Source: Alphaproteobacteria bacterium
GTDB lineage: Bacteria > Pseudomonadota > Alphaproteobacteria > UBA7985 > JAUIBT01
Direction of reading: 5' to 3'
DNA: 64,000 nt
Assembly (NCBI GenBank): GCA_030428565.1
Contig: JAUIDR010000013.1
Span: forward strand, 1 to 64,000
Shown here: one piece after another, positions 49,246 to 58,932 of the stretch
Position numbering within the stretch: position 1 is the stretch's first letter
Layout: the number at the start of each line of letters is the position of its first letter
The notes under the pieces: model-generated
What the model was told of the DNA's origin: nothing
Database searches by the model: none
The model's input: the letters and a program-made list of their open reading frames with translations, nothing else
Position numbers and translations under genes: made by a program

Positions 49246-49716
49246 TCAGCGAATGCGGTAGCCCGCGTGGCAGGCATTGCAAGCTTGCGTAACCTCGGAC
49301 AGAGCCCCAAACAGCGCTTGTTGGCTCTCAACGCTCATGTCGACCTCGGCCTCGGTGGCCAGGGTCGCAAAACGGCTCGCCGCGCGGTGCATCTCGGTGC
49401 CAGCCTCCTGCATGGGCTGGGGCATAAAGGTGGCGATATGGGCTGCGCCATGCAGATCTAGCGATGACAGCCCCAAGCGTGCCTCGGCAACGTCGGCCGC
49501 ATCCTTACCGCGCCCGTCGGCCAGATAGGCCAGGATATCTTCCAGCGCACGGACGTGATCGCGCATATTGCCCAGCATGTGTTCTTGCATAATGGTCGGC
49601 ATCTCGACCATTTCGCGGGTGTCGTCTTCGGCTTGCGTTGCGCTGCCCACGGCGAGCGCGAGCAGGGTCGCTCCCGCAGCGGCCAGGGCCTTAGCGTTTC
49701 GTTTCTTGGTCATCAT
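49246..49716 (-). CDS. Cytochrome c'-like secreted protein
   Basis: Signal peptide; C-terminal CNACHAGYRIR heme motif; helical body. Confidence 0.75.
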   Translation of the reverse strand: MMTKKRNAKALAAAGATLLALAVGSATQAEDDTREMVEMPTIMQEHMLGNMRDHVRALEDILAYLADGRGKDAADVAEARLGLSSLDLHGAAHIATFMPQPMQEAGTEMHRAASRFATLATEAEVDMSVESQQALFGALSEVTQACNACHAGYRIR

Positions 49717-49811
49717 GATCTCTCTATGGCTGAGATTGCGAAAATCGGCGGTCGTCCCTTGGATAGAGCCCCACCCCAACAGCGACACTAGCCGAAAGCT
49801 CGGCGCCCCCT

Positions 49812-49827
49812 TATGATCGCAATCATA
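49812..49827. promoter_or_regulatory. Crp/Fnr-type binding site
   Basis: Perfect dyad TATGAT-CGCA-ATCATA containing TGAT-N4-ATCA, between divergent cytochrome and crp/fnr genes. Confidence 0.65.
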
Positions 49828-49853
49828 CGATTGAGCGACAACGAAAGCGAAGC

Positions 49854-50453
49854 ATGCAAGCAAGCGGTAACAAAATCGAGAGCCTGTGGGCGGACGCCCA
49901 ACAAGTCGACCTGGCACGTGGCGAGCGGCTGTTCTTGCGCGGAGACGCGCCCCAAGCGCTCTATTGGCTAGAAACAGGCCGCCTGCGCCTCAGCCGCTGT
50001 TCGATCGACGGTAGCGAGACCAATATGCAGACCGTGCACGCTGGCCAGACCTTCGCCGAAGCCTCGCTGTTCAGTCAGCGCTATCATTGCGATTGCTGCG
50101 CTGAAGAAACGAGCCGTCTTCGTTTTTTGCCGCGCGAGCAGGTGCTCGAGCGCCTTGAGACCAACAGCGGCTTCGCCTTGGCGCTCACGCAGCAACTGGC
50201 CTTGCAATTGCGCCAGGCCAGACTGCAAACCGAGCTATCGCATATTCGTTCAGCCAAAGAACGGGTGCTGACCGCGCTGCGTCTCCAGTCCAACGATGCG
50301 GGCCAAGCCGCGCTGCCCTCCAGCTGGAAAGACTTCGCCGCCCAGATCGGCTTGAGCCACGAAGCGGTCTACCGCGCCCTTGCCCAGTTGGAAAAAGACG
50401 GCTCTTTGCAACGTGAGTCGCGGCAGGTCCAACTGCGAGCCTTGCCCGACTAG
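49854..50453 (+). CDS. Crp/Fnr-family transcriptional regulator
   Basis: cNMP-binding-like N-terminus and C-terminal HTH (WKDFAAQIGLSHEAVYRALAQLEKDGSL). Confidence 0.88.
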   Translation: MQASGNKIESLWADAQQVDLARGERLFLRGDAPQALYWLETGRLRLSRCSIDGSETNMQTVHAGQTFAEASLFSQRYHCDCCAEETSRLRFLPREQVLERLETNSGFALALTQQLALQLRQARLQTELSHIRSAKERVLTALRLQSNDAGQAALPSSWKDFAAQIGLSHEAVYRALAQLEKDGSLQRESRQVQLRALPD

Positions 50454-50554
50454 AGCGACGGGCGCTGGGTTAGCAACAGCCCATCCGCTCTAGCTCACCG
50501 ATTTCTAACGCAAGTCCATGCTCAATCGTGTTGCCACTCGTTCGCGGCTTGCGC
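50450..50554. repeat. Dispersed structured repeat, copy 2
   Basis: 105 bp, ~87% identical to 10089-10193, same orientation; overlaps both flanking stop codons. Confidence 0.9.
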
Positions 50555-51663
50555 TAGCAGAACGGCAGGGTTGCGCGGGTCAAGCGACGCGGGCCGTCGT
50601 CCAGTTCGATCCGCAACCCATCCCCGCTGGCGTCACAAGCGATAAGGCCAACGCCGATGTTGCGCTCAAGTCGGCGCGAGAAGGCGACCTCGCTCAGCCA
50701 GCCAACGTGGCGATCTGCCTGCCACAACGGCAGCGCCGCCGCATTGCCCGAAAGGGGCGCGCCTTCAATAAAAAAGCCCGATCGCTCGCGCTTGGCACCT
50801 TGTTCGCGCAGCGCTTGCAGAGCCTCCTTGCCCACGAAGTCATGCGCGCCGTCCAGATCTAGCAGCGGCGCAAAGCCCATTTCAAACGGCGTGGCAGCAT
50901 GGCTCTGGCGGCGCATATCCGCGCCATAGGAAATAAGCCCGCTCTCCAGCCTTTCGATATCATTGGGAGCACCCGGGCCGATGTCATAGGGCTGCCCGGC
51001 CACCTTGACGGCCCGCCAGAGTTCAGAGCCAAAGCGGCGATCTTGCAAATAGAGCTCAAAGCCCCCTTGCTTCGACCAGCCCGAGCGCGCGACAAGCAGC
51101 GGAATGTCACCCAGCTTGGTTTCGCGGAACCAAAAATATTTGAGCTCGCGCACCCACTCGCCCAGCAGCGCTGAGATCACCGCCTCCGCCTTGGGGCCCT
51201 GAATAGCAAGCGGCGACACGTCGGGCTCGAACACCCGCACCTGCCAGCCGCGCTCGCGAGCAATGGCATCGGCCCACAGCGCCAAATCGCTGTCCGCTAT
51301 CGACAGCCAAAAGCGATCTTCCGCCAGCTTGAGCAGCACCGGATCGTTGATCAGCCAGCCATCGTAGTCGCAGATCGGCACATAGCGCCCCTGCCCGGCC
51401 TTTGTGCCCGCCAAATTGCGCGGCGTAAGGTACTGGGCTAAGCGCGCGGCATCGGGCCCGATAAGCTCGACCTGGCGCTGCGCCGCCACATCCCACATGG
51501 CAACACCATGAAGCAAGCGATGGTACTCGCCGTCGGGGTCGCCGAAATTGCCCGGGATGTACATGTGGTTATAGACCGAAAAGCTCCGCACCCCCTCGGC
51601 TACCGTTGCATCAAAGAAAGCCGACTGGCGGATGTTGGGGCCGATGTGAATGTTGTAGGACAT
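50554..51663 (-). CDS. GcvT-fold protein, probable DMSP demethylase (DmdA-like)
   Basis: SVYNHMYIP, MWDVAAQRQVEL, NDPVLLKLAEDRFWLSIADSDLALWA, EPDVSPLAIQGPKAE, RSGWSKQGGFELY, DIGPGAPNDIERLESGLISYG. Confidence 0.7.
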   Translation of the reverse strand: MSYNIHIGPNIRQSAFFDATVAEGVRSFSVYNHMYIPGNFGDPDGEYHRLLHGVAMWDVAAQRQVELIGPDAARLAQYLTPRNLAGTKAGQGRYVPICDYDGWLINDPVLLKLAEDRFWLSIADSDLALWADAIARERGWQVRVFEPDVSPLAIQGPKAEAVISALLGEWVRELKYFWFRETKLGDIPLLVARSGWSKQGGFELYLQDRRFGSELWRAVKVAGQPYDIGPGAPNDIERLESGLISYGADMRRQSHAATPFEMGFAPLLDLDGAHDFVGKEALQALREQGAKRERSGFFIEGAPLSGNAAALPLWQADRHVGWLSEVAFSRRLERNIGVGLIACDASGDGLRIELDDGPRRLTRATLPFC

Positions 51664-51701
51664 GGAGCCTCAAAGATTTTGGGAATGGCGCATTTTGCCA
51701 G

Positions 51702-51737
51702 AAAAAAACCCCACAGCGCAGCGGCAGCGGGGTTTTC
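51702..51737 (-). terminator. Terminator downstream of pyc
   Basis: AAAACCCC...GGGGTTTT stem with A/T tracts. Confidence 0.7.
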
Positions 51738-51759
51738 GTTTCTGCCGACTTAGGCCAGC

Positions 51760-54700
51760 TTATTCGACTTCCAGTTCCAGCAACAGGTCTTTGGCGTCGA
51801 TCTGTGCCCCGACCGAGACATGAATGGCAGACACCGTACCCGCGCGCTCAGCGTGCAGGCCCGTTTCCATCTTCATGGCTTCGATGGTCAGCAGCAAGTC
51901 GCCCGCCTTGATAGCCTGGCCCTGCTTGACAGCCAGCGAAGCCACCACGCCCGGCATGGGCGCGCCGACGTGGCCCGGGTTGGCATCGTCGGCCTTGGGG
52001 TGCTTGGCGACGTTGGCCGTCACACGGCGGTCAGCGACACGCGCGGTCCGCGGCTGGCCATTCAACTCGAAGAAGACGCGAACCGTGCCCTCATCATCGA
52101 CATCAGAGATGGCTTGCAGCCGGATTTCCAAGGTCACGCCGGGATCAATCTCGACCGATATTTCTTCGCCCAACTCCATGCCATAGAAGAAGTTCAGGGT
52201 CGGCAGGCAATGCACCGGGCCGAACTCGCGCTTGCGTCCTTTGTAGTCCAAAAAGACCTTGGGATACATGAGATAGCCGTTCAGCGCCTCATCGTCGATC
52301 GCTAGCCCTTCCAGCTTTTCGCTCAGCTCCTTGCGGGTTGCCTCCAGATCCACAGGCGCCAAAAAGTCACCATGACGGCGGGTCTCGGGCTTTTCACCCT
52401 TCAAGACCTTGGCTTGGATAGCGGGCGGGAAGCCGCCATGCGGCTGGCCCAGCGCGCCGCGCATCATGTCCACTACAGAATCTGGGTATGCCAGATCAAC
52501 GCTTGGGTCAGCCACTTGATCAATGGTGACGTTCTGGCTGACCATCATAATCGCCATGTCGCCCACCACCTTTGAGGTCGGCGTCACCTTCACAAGATCA
52601 CCGAACAGCGTGTTGACTTCAGCATAGGCCTTGGCGATGTCAGGCCAGCGCTCGATCAGTCCCATGGAGGCCGCTTGAGCCTTCAAATTGGTAAATTGAC
52701 CACCCGGCATCTCGTGGTGGTAGACTTCAGAAGCGGGCGCTGACAGCCCGGCTTCGAAGGCCTCGTACTGGTGGCGCACGCCTTGCCAATAGTCTGAGAT
52801 CTCCTGAATAGCCTGGCGATCCAGGCCAGTGTCGCGGTCGGTGTTGCGCAGGGCCTCGACAATCGAGCCCAAACAAGGCTGAGAGGTGCCGCCGGAAAAA
52901 CTGTCCATGGCAGCATCCGCCGCATCGACGCCAGCTTCCGCGGCCGCCAAAACCGTCGCCGCTGAAATGCCCGAGGTGTCGTGCGTATGGAAGTGGATCG
53001 GCAGACCGACTTCTTCCTTCAGCGCCTTGATCAAGATGCGCGCGGCGGCAGGCTTCAAGAGGCCAGCCATATCCTTCAAGCCGATCACGTGCGCGCCCGC
53101 AGCTTCTAAATCGCGCGCCATCTGCAGATAGTACTTCAGGTCATACTTGCTGCGCGCCGGGTCCAATATGTCGCCGGTGTAGCAGATCGTACCCTCGCAG
53201 ATTTTGCCTTGCTCGATCACCGCTTCCATAGGAACGCGCATCGAGGGCAACCAGTTCATGGAATCAAAGACGCGGAAAACGTCCACGCCCGAGCGAGCAG
53301 CCTGGCGAATAAACTCGCGCACCACGTTGTCCGGGTAGGCGGTGTAGCCGACGCCGTTCGAGGCACGGAACAGCATTTGCGTTAGCAGGTTGGGCATGCG
53401 TTGGCGCAGGTCGCGAAGGCGCTGCCAAGGGTCTTCCTGCAAAAAGCGGTAGGCCACGTCGAAGGTGGCGCCGCCCCAACATTCCATAGAGAAGAGCTGT
53501 GGCAAGTTATGCGCATAGACGCCCGCGATATTGACCATATCCAAGGAGCGCATGCGGGTCGCTAGCAAAGATTGGTGCGCATCGCGCATGGTGGTATCGG
53601 TCAACAGCAGCCGATCTTGCGCCAGCATCCAATCAGCGACCGCTTTGGGGCCTTCGGCCTCCAGCAAGTTGCGCGTTCCCGGTGCCGGGTTTTCGTAAGA
53701 ACAGTGCGGCACCTTGGGCTCGGCGTGCGGGCGCTGCGAGCCCTTAGTATCCGGGTGTCCGTTGACGGTCACGTCCGCCAAGAAATTCAACAGCTTGGTT
53801 GCACGGTCGCGGCGTGGCTTGAACTCCAGCAGCGACGGCGTGCTGTCGATGAACTTGGTGGTATAGCTGTGATCTTTAAATGCTGGGTGTCGCAGCAGGT
53901 TCTCGACAAACGCGATGTTGGTCGACACGCCGCGAATACGGAACTCGCGCAGCGCACGGTCTAAACGGTGGATCGCTTGCTCCTCGCCAGGCGCCCAAGC
54001 CGTCACTTTGACCAACAACGAGTCGTAATAGCGGGTGATGACGGCCCCCGAATAGGCGGTGCCGCCGTCCAGACGAATGCCCATACCGCTGGCACTGCGG
54101 TAAGCGGAAATGCGTCCGTAGTCCGGGATGAAGTTGTTGGTCGGATCTTCGGTAGTGATACGACACTGCAGGGCATGGCCGTTCAAGCGCACTTCGTCCT
54201 GGCTAGCCGCACCGGTCGCCTCGGCCAGGCTCTTGCCTTCGGCGATCAGAATTTGCGCGCGAACGATATCGATACCGGTCACTTCTTCGGTCACGGTATG
54301 CTCGACCTGGACGCGCGGATTGACCTCGATAAAAAAGAATTCGCCGGTGTCCATGTCCATCAAGAACTCAACGGTGCCCGCGCATTCATAACCTACGTGA
54401 CGGCAAATGCGCGCGCCTAGGTCACACAGCTTGGCGCGCTGTTCTTCGCTTAAGTAGGGTGCAGGGGCACGCTCGACGACCTTTTGATTGCGTCGCTGTA
54501 CCGAACAATCGCGCTCATAGAGGTGATAGATGTTGCCCTGGCTGTCGCCCAAAATCTGCACTTCGACGTGGCGCGCACGCTGAACCAGGCGCTCAAGGTA
54601 GCCCTCGCCGTTGCCAAAGGCCGCTTCGGCTTCGCGGCGACCTTCCAAGACCTTCTTTTCAAGCTCATCGGGCGAAAGAATGGGGCGCATGCCGCGGCCG

Positions 54701-55248
54701 CCGCCGCCCCAGCTCGCCTTGAGCATAAAGGGATAGCCGACCTCGTCAGCCATGGCGCGCACCTGGTCCATATCATCAGGCAGCACATCGGTCGCGGGCA
54801 CGACCGGCACGCCCGCCTCGATGGCCACGCGCCGCGCGCTGGCTTTGTCGCCGAGTTGGCGCATGGTCTTGGCTTTGGGGCCGATGAATTTGATGCCCGC
54901 CTTTTCGCAAGCGTCCACCAGGTCGGGGTTCTCCGACAATAGGCCATAGCCGGGGTGGATGGCATCCGCGCCCGACTCCACCGCGACTCGCATGATTTCG
55001 TCGATCGACAGATAGGCAGCCACCGGCCCCAGATCTTCGCCGATCAGATAGGCCTCGTCGGCTTTAAAGCGATGCAGGCCGAGCTTGTCTTCTTTGGCGT
55101 AGACCGCGACCGTTCGCTTGCCCATCTCGTTCGCCGCCCGCATGATACGGATGGCGATTTCACCACGGTTGGCGATCAAGATCTTTTTGAATTCGCTCTT
55201 GTTGTCAGACATGGAATTCGGCATGGAATTCGACGTGGGGTTCGACAT
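51760..55248 (-). CDS. pyc: Pyruvate carboxylase
   Basis: Biotin carboxylase, HMGL-like/PYC carboxyltransferase and C-terminal biotinyl domain (EAMKMETGLHA); true start may be 55212 (MSDNKSEF). Confidence 0.96.
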   Translation of the reverse strand: MSNPTSNSMPNSMSDNKSEFKKILIANRGEIAIRIMRAANEMGKRTVAVYAKEDKLGLHRFKADEAYLIGEDLGPVAAYLSIDEIMRVAVESGADAIHPGYGLLSENPDLVDACEKAGIKFIGPKAKTMRQLGDKASARRVAIEAGVPVVPATDVLPDDMDQVRAMADEVGYPFMLKASWGGGGRGMRPILSPDELEKKVLEGRREAEAAFGNGEGYLERLVQRARHVEVQILGDSQGNIYHLYERDCSVQRRNQKVVERAPAPYLSEEQRAKLCDLGARICRHVGYECAGTVEFLMDMDTGEFFFIEVNPRVQVEHTVTEEVTGIDIVRAQILIAEGKSLAEATGAASQDEVRLNGHALQCRITTEDPTNNFIPDYGRISAYRSASGMGIRLDGGTAYSGAVITRYYDSLLVKVTAWAPGEEQAIHRLDRALREFRIRGVSTNIAFVENLLRHPAFKDHSYTTKFIDSTPSLLEFKPRRDRATKLLNFLADVTVNGHPDTKGSQRPHAEPKVPHCSYENPAPGTRNLLEAEGPKAVADWMLAQDRLLLTDTTMRDAHQSLLATRMRSLDMVNIAGVYAHNLPQLFSMECWGGATFDVAYRFLQEDPWQRLRDLRQRMPNLLTQMLFRASNGVGYTAYPDNVVREFIRQAARSGVDVFRVFDSMNWLPSMRVPMEAVIEQGKICEGTICYTGDILDPARSKYDLKYYLQMARDLEAAGAHVIGLKDMAGLLKPAAARILIKALKEEVGLPIHFHTHDTSGISAATVLAAAEAGVDAADAAMDSFSGGTSQPCLGSIVEALRNTDRDTGLDRQAIQEISDYWQGVRHQYEAFEAGLSAPASEVYHHEMPGGQFTNLKAQAASMGLIERWPDIAKAYAEVNTLFGDLVKVTPTSKVVGDMAIMMVSQNVTIDQVADPSVDLAYPDSVVDMMRGALGQPHGGFPPAIQAKVLKGEKPETRRHGDFLAPVDLEATRKELSEKLEGLAIDDEALNGYLMYPKVFLDYKGRKREFGPVHCLPTLNFFYGMELGEEISVEIDPGVTLEIRLQAISDVDDEGTVRVFFELNGQPRTARVADRRVTANVAKHPKADDANPGHVGAPMPGVVASLAVKQGQAIKAGDLLLTIEAMKMETGLHAERAGTVSAIHVSVGAQIDAKDLLLELEVE

Positions 55249-55392
55249 GGGCTTTCATTCGCTTTGAAAAGGGTGAGCCAGAACGGCTATCCAAGGGGCA
55301 TATCCAGCGAACCAATACCTGGCAAGTAGGCCGATTGGCCGCTAGAGATTTTGCAGGTGCACTTCAGATATACAGTGAATTTTGTAAGAATA

Positions 55393-55410
55393 CGAACATA
55401 AAAATGTTCG
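55393..55410. promoter_or_regulatory. Perfect 18-bp dyad in the pyc/gntR intergenic region
   Basis: CGAACAT-AAAA-ATGTTCG. Confidence 0.45.
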
Positions 55411-55680
55411 CTAAATTACATTTTTGGTCGCATTGTTGGAAGTGGCAAAGCGTAAAAAGTCCAGCAATGGCAAGGATCCTTGGTCAAGTGCCAAGTCAAT
55501 TCGCTTCGTCACGCCTTTACCAGACGCCTCTGCCTCGGATTCGTTGCCTTAGAGAACAGCCGAAAAATTGGCAAAATTAGTTTACCAAACCATCAAAGCT
55601 GCTAAGCTGCCCTCTCAACCCTCCTCTTATCCTCCAATGTATCGGGCCTTGCATCTGGCACCGCTCGAATTCGAACTTTT

Positions 55681-56553
55681 ATGCCTTTTGAACCTGTTCA
55701 GAACCAAAAAGTCGCCGCACGGATCGTAGCACAAATCGAACAGCTGATCTTGTTTGGCGTGCTATCGCCTGGCGATGCCTTGCCTCCAGAACGCGATCTA
55801 GCTGACCAGCTCGCGGTGTCCCGCCCAACCCTGCGCGACGCGCTGGCTGACCTGGAGAGCCGCGCCTTGATCATGGCGCAAGAAAACGGCCGCGGCTATC
55901 GCGTCCAGCCGTTGGTCACGAGTGCATTTTCTCCGCAATTGCTGGCCCTATTCCAGCGCTATCCTGAGACTTTTTCTGACTACTTCCAATTCCGCCGTGA
56001 TATTGAAGGCTTGGCGGTCGAGCGCGCAGCACGTTATGCGACTGCACACGACAAAGAGCTGATACAACTCGCTTTTAATCGCATGGCACCGGAAGATATC
56101 GGCAGCCTAGAGGAGGAAGCCGACGCCGATGCAGCGTTTCACATGGCGCTTGTTGATGCCTGCCACAACACCGTCATGATCCACATGATGCGCTCGATCT
56201 TCGATTTGCTGCGCAGCGGGGTCTTTCAGTCCTTGAGCGAACTTTATCGCGATCAAGACCAACGCCGCCAAATTCGCGAACAGCACCAAGCCATCATGGA
56301 AGCCGTTTTGGCTAGCGACGACAAGCGCGCGCGCCAAGCCCTGGTTGATCACGTCAACTTTGTCGAAGAATGGTTCGAACAAGCCGGACGACTGCGCCGC
56401 CTGGATGCCATGGCACTCAAGCGGGTCGAGCGCGCTCAAATCGAAAGCGCCAGTGCCCAACGTGTCGCCAAGTCCGGCCCTAGAGCCGAAGCAAAGTCTA
56501 TGGCCAAGTCGTTGACCGACGACAACAAAACCTCTGAGGACCGCAATTCGTGA
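55681..56553 (+). CDS. GntR/FadR-family (FCD) regulator
   Basis: PGDALPPERDLADQLAVSRPTLRDALADLESRALI wHTH and FCD domain. Confidence 0.9.
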   Translation: MPFEPVQNQKVAARIVAQIEQLILFGVLSPGDALPPERDLADQLAVSRPTLRDALADLESRALIMAQENGRGYRVQPLVTSAFSPQLLALFQRYPETFSDYFQFRRDIEGLAVERAARYATAHDKELIQLAFNRMAPEDIGSLEEEADADAAFHMALVDACHNTVMIHMMRSIFDLLRSGVFQSLSELYRDQDQRRQIREQHQAIMEAVLASDDKRARQALVDHVNFVEEWFEQAGRLRRLDAMALKRVERAQIESASAQRVAKSGPRAEAKSMAKSLTDDNKTSEDRNS

Positions 56554-57467
56554 CCCAGCATCTAGCGCCGTTTTTGCTGCTGATCCTGGTCGGTTTGCTA
56601 GCAGGACGGCTGAAGTTTTTCACGCGAGAAGGCCTTGGCCAGCTCACCGTCTTTTTGCTCTACGTTGCCTTGCCGGCCATGTTCGTGCTCAAACTGTCCA
56701 GCCTCGACCTGCCATTACAACGCTGTTTGGCTTATCTGTTTATTTTCGGACTGGCCCACGTTGTGAATTTGCTCGCCAGTTTTGCCTGGCAGCGGTTGGT
56801 GCTGGGGCAAAGCCCCGTTGAAGCGGTGTCCTTTGCCAGCGCCAGCACCTGGCCCAATACCGGCTTTGTTGGGGTTGTGGTCGCCACAGCCTTCTTGGGC
56901 GATGAGGGTCTGCTAATCGCGCTGTCTTGCGTTGTGATGGAAGTGGTTGTCATTGCCACCACCATGTTGAGCCTGGAAAAAGGCTCCCAGTCGCCAACGC
57001 CCAAGAACCTGGCATCCAGCCTGGTACGTGCCTTGACCCTCAATCCTTATCTCATCGCGATCGCGTTGGGCGTCGCGGCAAGCCTGCTTTCGCTACCAAT
57101 TCCAAGCATTATAGCAAAGACCTTGGCCTATCTTTCCGATACGGTCATGGGTTTGGCCCTATTTTGTGTGGGGCTCGGACTGGCCTTGCGACCAGTTGGC
57201 AATATCGCGCAGGCCACGCCGACCATTCTATCAATCGTGGGATTCAAGCTGTTGTTGCACCCTGCGATCATGGCGGCCCTTGCTTGGGCTCTGGGCTTCC
57301 AAGGCTTGGAATTTAAGATCATCGTCGCCATGGGCGCCATGCCGGTCGCGGTCAATGCCTTTATCTTTGTGTCGCGATACGGCAAAGGCGACAATCGGGT
57401 CTCGGCGGCTATCTTGGTCTCAACCCTGCTTTCTTTCGCTAGCCTGGGCCTGATTATGGGGTTCTAG
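56550..57467 (+). CDS. AEC-family transporter (GTG start)
   Basis: ~10 TM; FLLYVALPAMFVLKLS, STWPNTGFVGVVVATAFLG; GTGA overlap with gntR. Confidence 0.85.
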   Translation: MTQHLAPFLLLILVGLLAGRLKFFTREGLGQLTVFLLYVALPAMFVLKLSSLDLPLQRCLAYLFIFGLAHVVNLLASFAWQRLVLGQSPVEAVSFASASTWPNTGFVGVVVATAFLGDEGLLIALSCVVMEVVVIATTMLSLEKGSQSPTPKNLASSLVRALTLNPYLIAIALGVAASLLSLPIPSIIAKTLAYLSDTVMGLALFCVGLGLALRPVGNIAQATPTILSIVGFKLLLHPAIMAALAWALGFQGLEFKIIVAMGAMPVAVNAFIFVSRYGKGDNRVSAAILVSTLLSFASLGLIMGF

Positions 57468-57476
57468 CAGCTGGTA

Positions 57477-57878
57477 TCAGGGGCGAATATGGCCCGGATA
57501 TACATCGCCGCGCGCTCCGACAAAGCGCAAGTGCCCTGGGTCCAGGGTGTCTTGTTCCAGCTGGTAGCAGCTCCAAGCGGTCGAAGGCGGCCATAACGAG
57601 CAGTAAAGATTGGCCCGCGCTTCCCATTGCCCGAATTCGGTCGCCCCACCGGTCTCGGCGTAGTAAGTGCGGCCCGAAGCGCTGAATTCCTGGCGCGCAT
57701 TGGCATAATCGATGATGTGTCCCGACAAAGCGGCCTCGATTTCATCCGTCCCCAGCCGTTGCCAGGTGCCAACCTCTTCACTGCCAACTTCTTCACTGCC
57801 GACCCTGGCGGCAACCAAGCTCACGACGACCGCGACCAACGCGGCGAGGCGCCTAAAATGGAGAGTTGACATAGCCAA
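57477..57878 (-). CDS. Secreted hypothetical protein
   Basis: Signal peptide; conserved-looking YYAETGGATEFGQWEARANLYCSLWPPSTAWSCY. Confidence 0.6.
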   Translation of the reverse strand: MAMSTLHFRRLAALVAVVVSLVAARVGSEEVGSEEVGTWQRLGTDEIEAALSGHIIDYANARQEFSASGRTYYAETGGATEFGQWEARANLYCSLWPPSTAWSCYQLEQDTLDPGHLRFVGARGDVYPGHIRP

Positions 57879-58028
57879 GCGCGCTCCCTTCGCGATCTAA
57901 GCTGCGAGATAAGATCGCCATTCTAGCGCATGAGCGCCAATTTCCGAGGCCTTGCGCGCCTCACATCCGCGTGCCTGCTTCGCTGCTTTGGAGGGGTCTG
58001 CTGCCCGGGTTCCCGGCCGGTTCCGGGC

Positions 58029-58793
58029 TTATTGCGCTGAAAACCCGGCCCAAGCGATAAAGCCCTCGTTGAAATATTCCGCCTTTCCGTAGCCAAAAGG
58101 CGTCTTGGCATCGGTTTGGGTGACGTGTCCACCGGCCGCGGCCAAGACCGCATGCCCGGCTGCCGTATCCCATTCCATCGTCGGTGCAAAGCGCGGGTAA
58201 ACGTCGGCCTCGCCTACCGCCAGCAAGCAAAATTTGAGCGACGAGCCGATCGAGACGGTTTGCGCGATGCCGTGCTTTTCTAGCCAAGCGTTGGTGGTCT
58301 CATCGCGGTGAGACTTGGAAGCCACCGCTACCGCGCCGCTGCCAGGCACCTGGCGAATACTGATCGCTTGGCCGTCTTCGAATGCGCCATGCCCGACGCA
58401 ACCGGTAAACATGCGATCCAGAGCCGGGGCATAGACTACGCCCAAGGTCGGCTGGCCGTTTTCAATCAGCCCCATATTGACCGTAAAGGCCCCTTGAGAA
58501 TCGCTACGCAGGAACTCCTTTGTGCCGTCTAGAGGATCGACCAACCAAAAGCGCTCACCTGCTGCCAAAGCGTGGCTGGCGGCGTTTTCCTCGGAGACGA
58601 CGGGGATGTCCGGCGTCAGATCCGCCAAGACGGGCAATATCACCGCCTCCGCAGCCGTATCTGCCAAAGTCACAGGCGAGCCATCGCCCTTCGTCGCCGC
58701 GCCTTTGTCTTTTCGGGCATAGACCTGCATGATGCGCTCACCGGCAAGGCGCGCGCAGTCCATCAAGGGGGGCAACAGTTCAGGGCGAGACAT
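58029..58793 (-). CDS. cysQ: 3'(2'),5'-bisphosphate nucleotidase
   Basis: IPVVSEENA, FWLVDPLDGTKEFL, EWDTAAGHAVLAAAGG inositol-monophosphatase family motifs. Confidence 0.9.
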   Translation of the reverse strand: MSRPELLPPLMDCARLAGERIMQVYARKDKGAATKGDGSPVTLADTAAEAVILPVLADLTPDIPVVSEENAASHALAAGERFWLVDPLDGTKEFLRSDSQGAFTVNMGLIENGQPTLGVVYAPALDRMFTGCVGHGAFEDGQAISIRQVPGSGAVAVASKSHRDETTNAWLEKHGIAQTVSIGSSLKFCLLAVGEADVYPRFAPTMEWDTAAGHAVLAAAGGHVTQTDAKTPFGYGKAEYFNEGFIAWAGFSAQ

Positions 58794-58932
58794 AACCAGA
58801 CTTTCTTATTGCGAGTTCGTCACATGCCTTGGGCCTAGCCAGCATGTTAGCTTGAGTGCAAGCAAAAAGGCGGCGCTGTCTCAAATAAACGGAGAAAATC
58901 CAAGACCGAACGCCAAAGCAAGGAAAGCGTTT

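Noticed and set aside
55420-55569. Possible small basic ORF (VAKRKKSSNGKDPWSSAKSIRFVTPLPDASASDSLP)
   Set aside because: Readable in one frame with a GTG start but RBS spacing is poor and no homologue is recognised; not supported enough to call.
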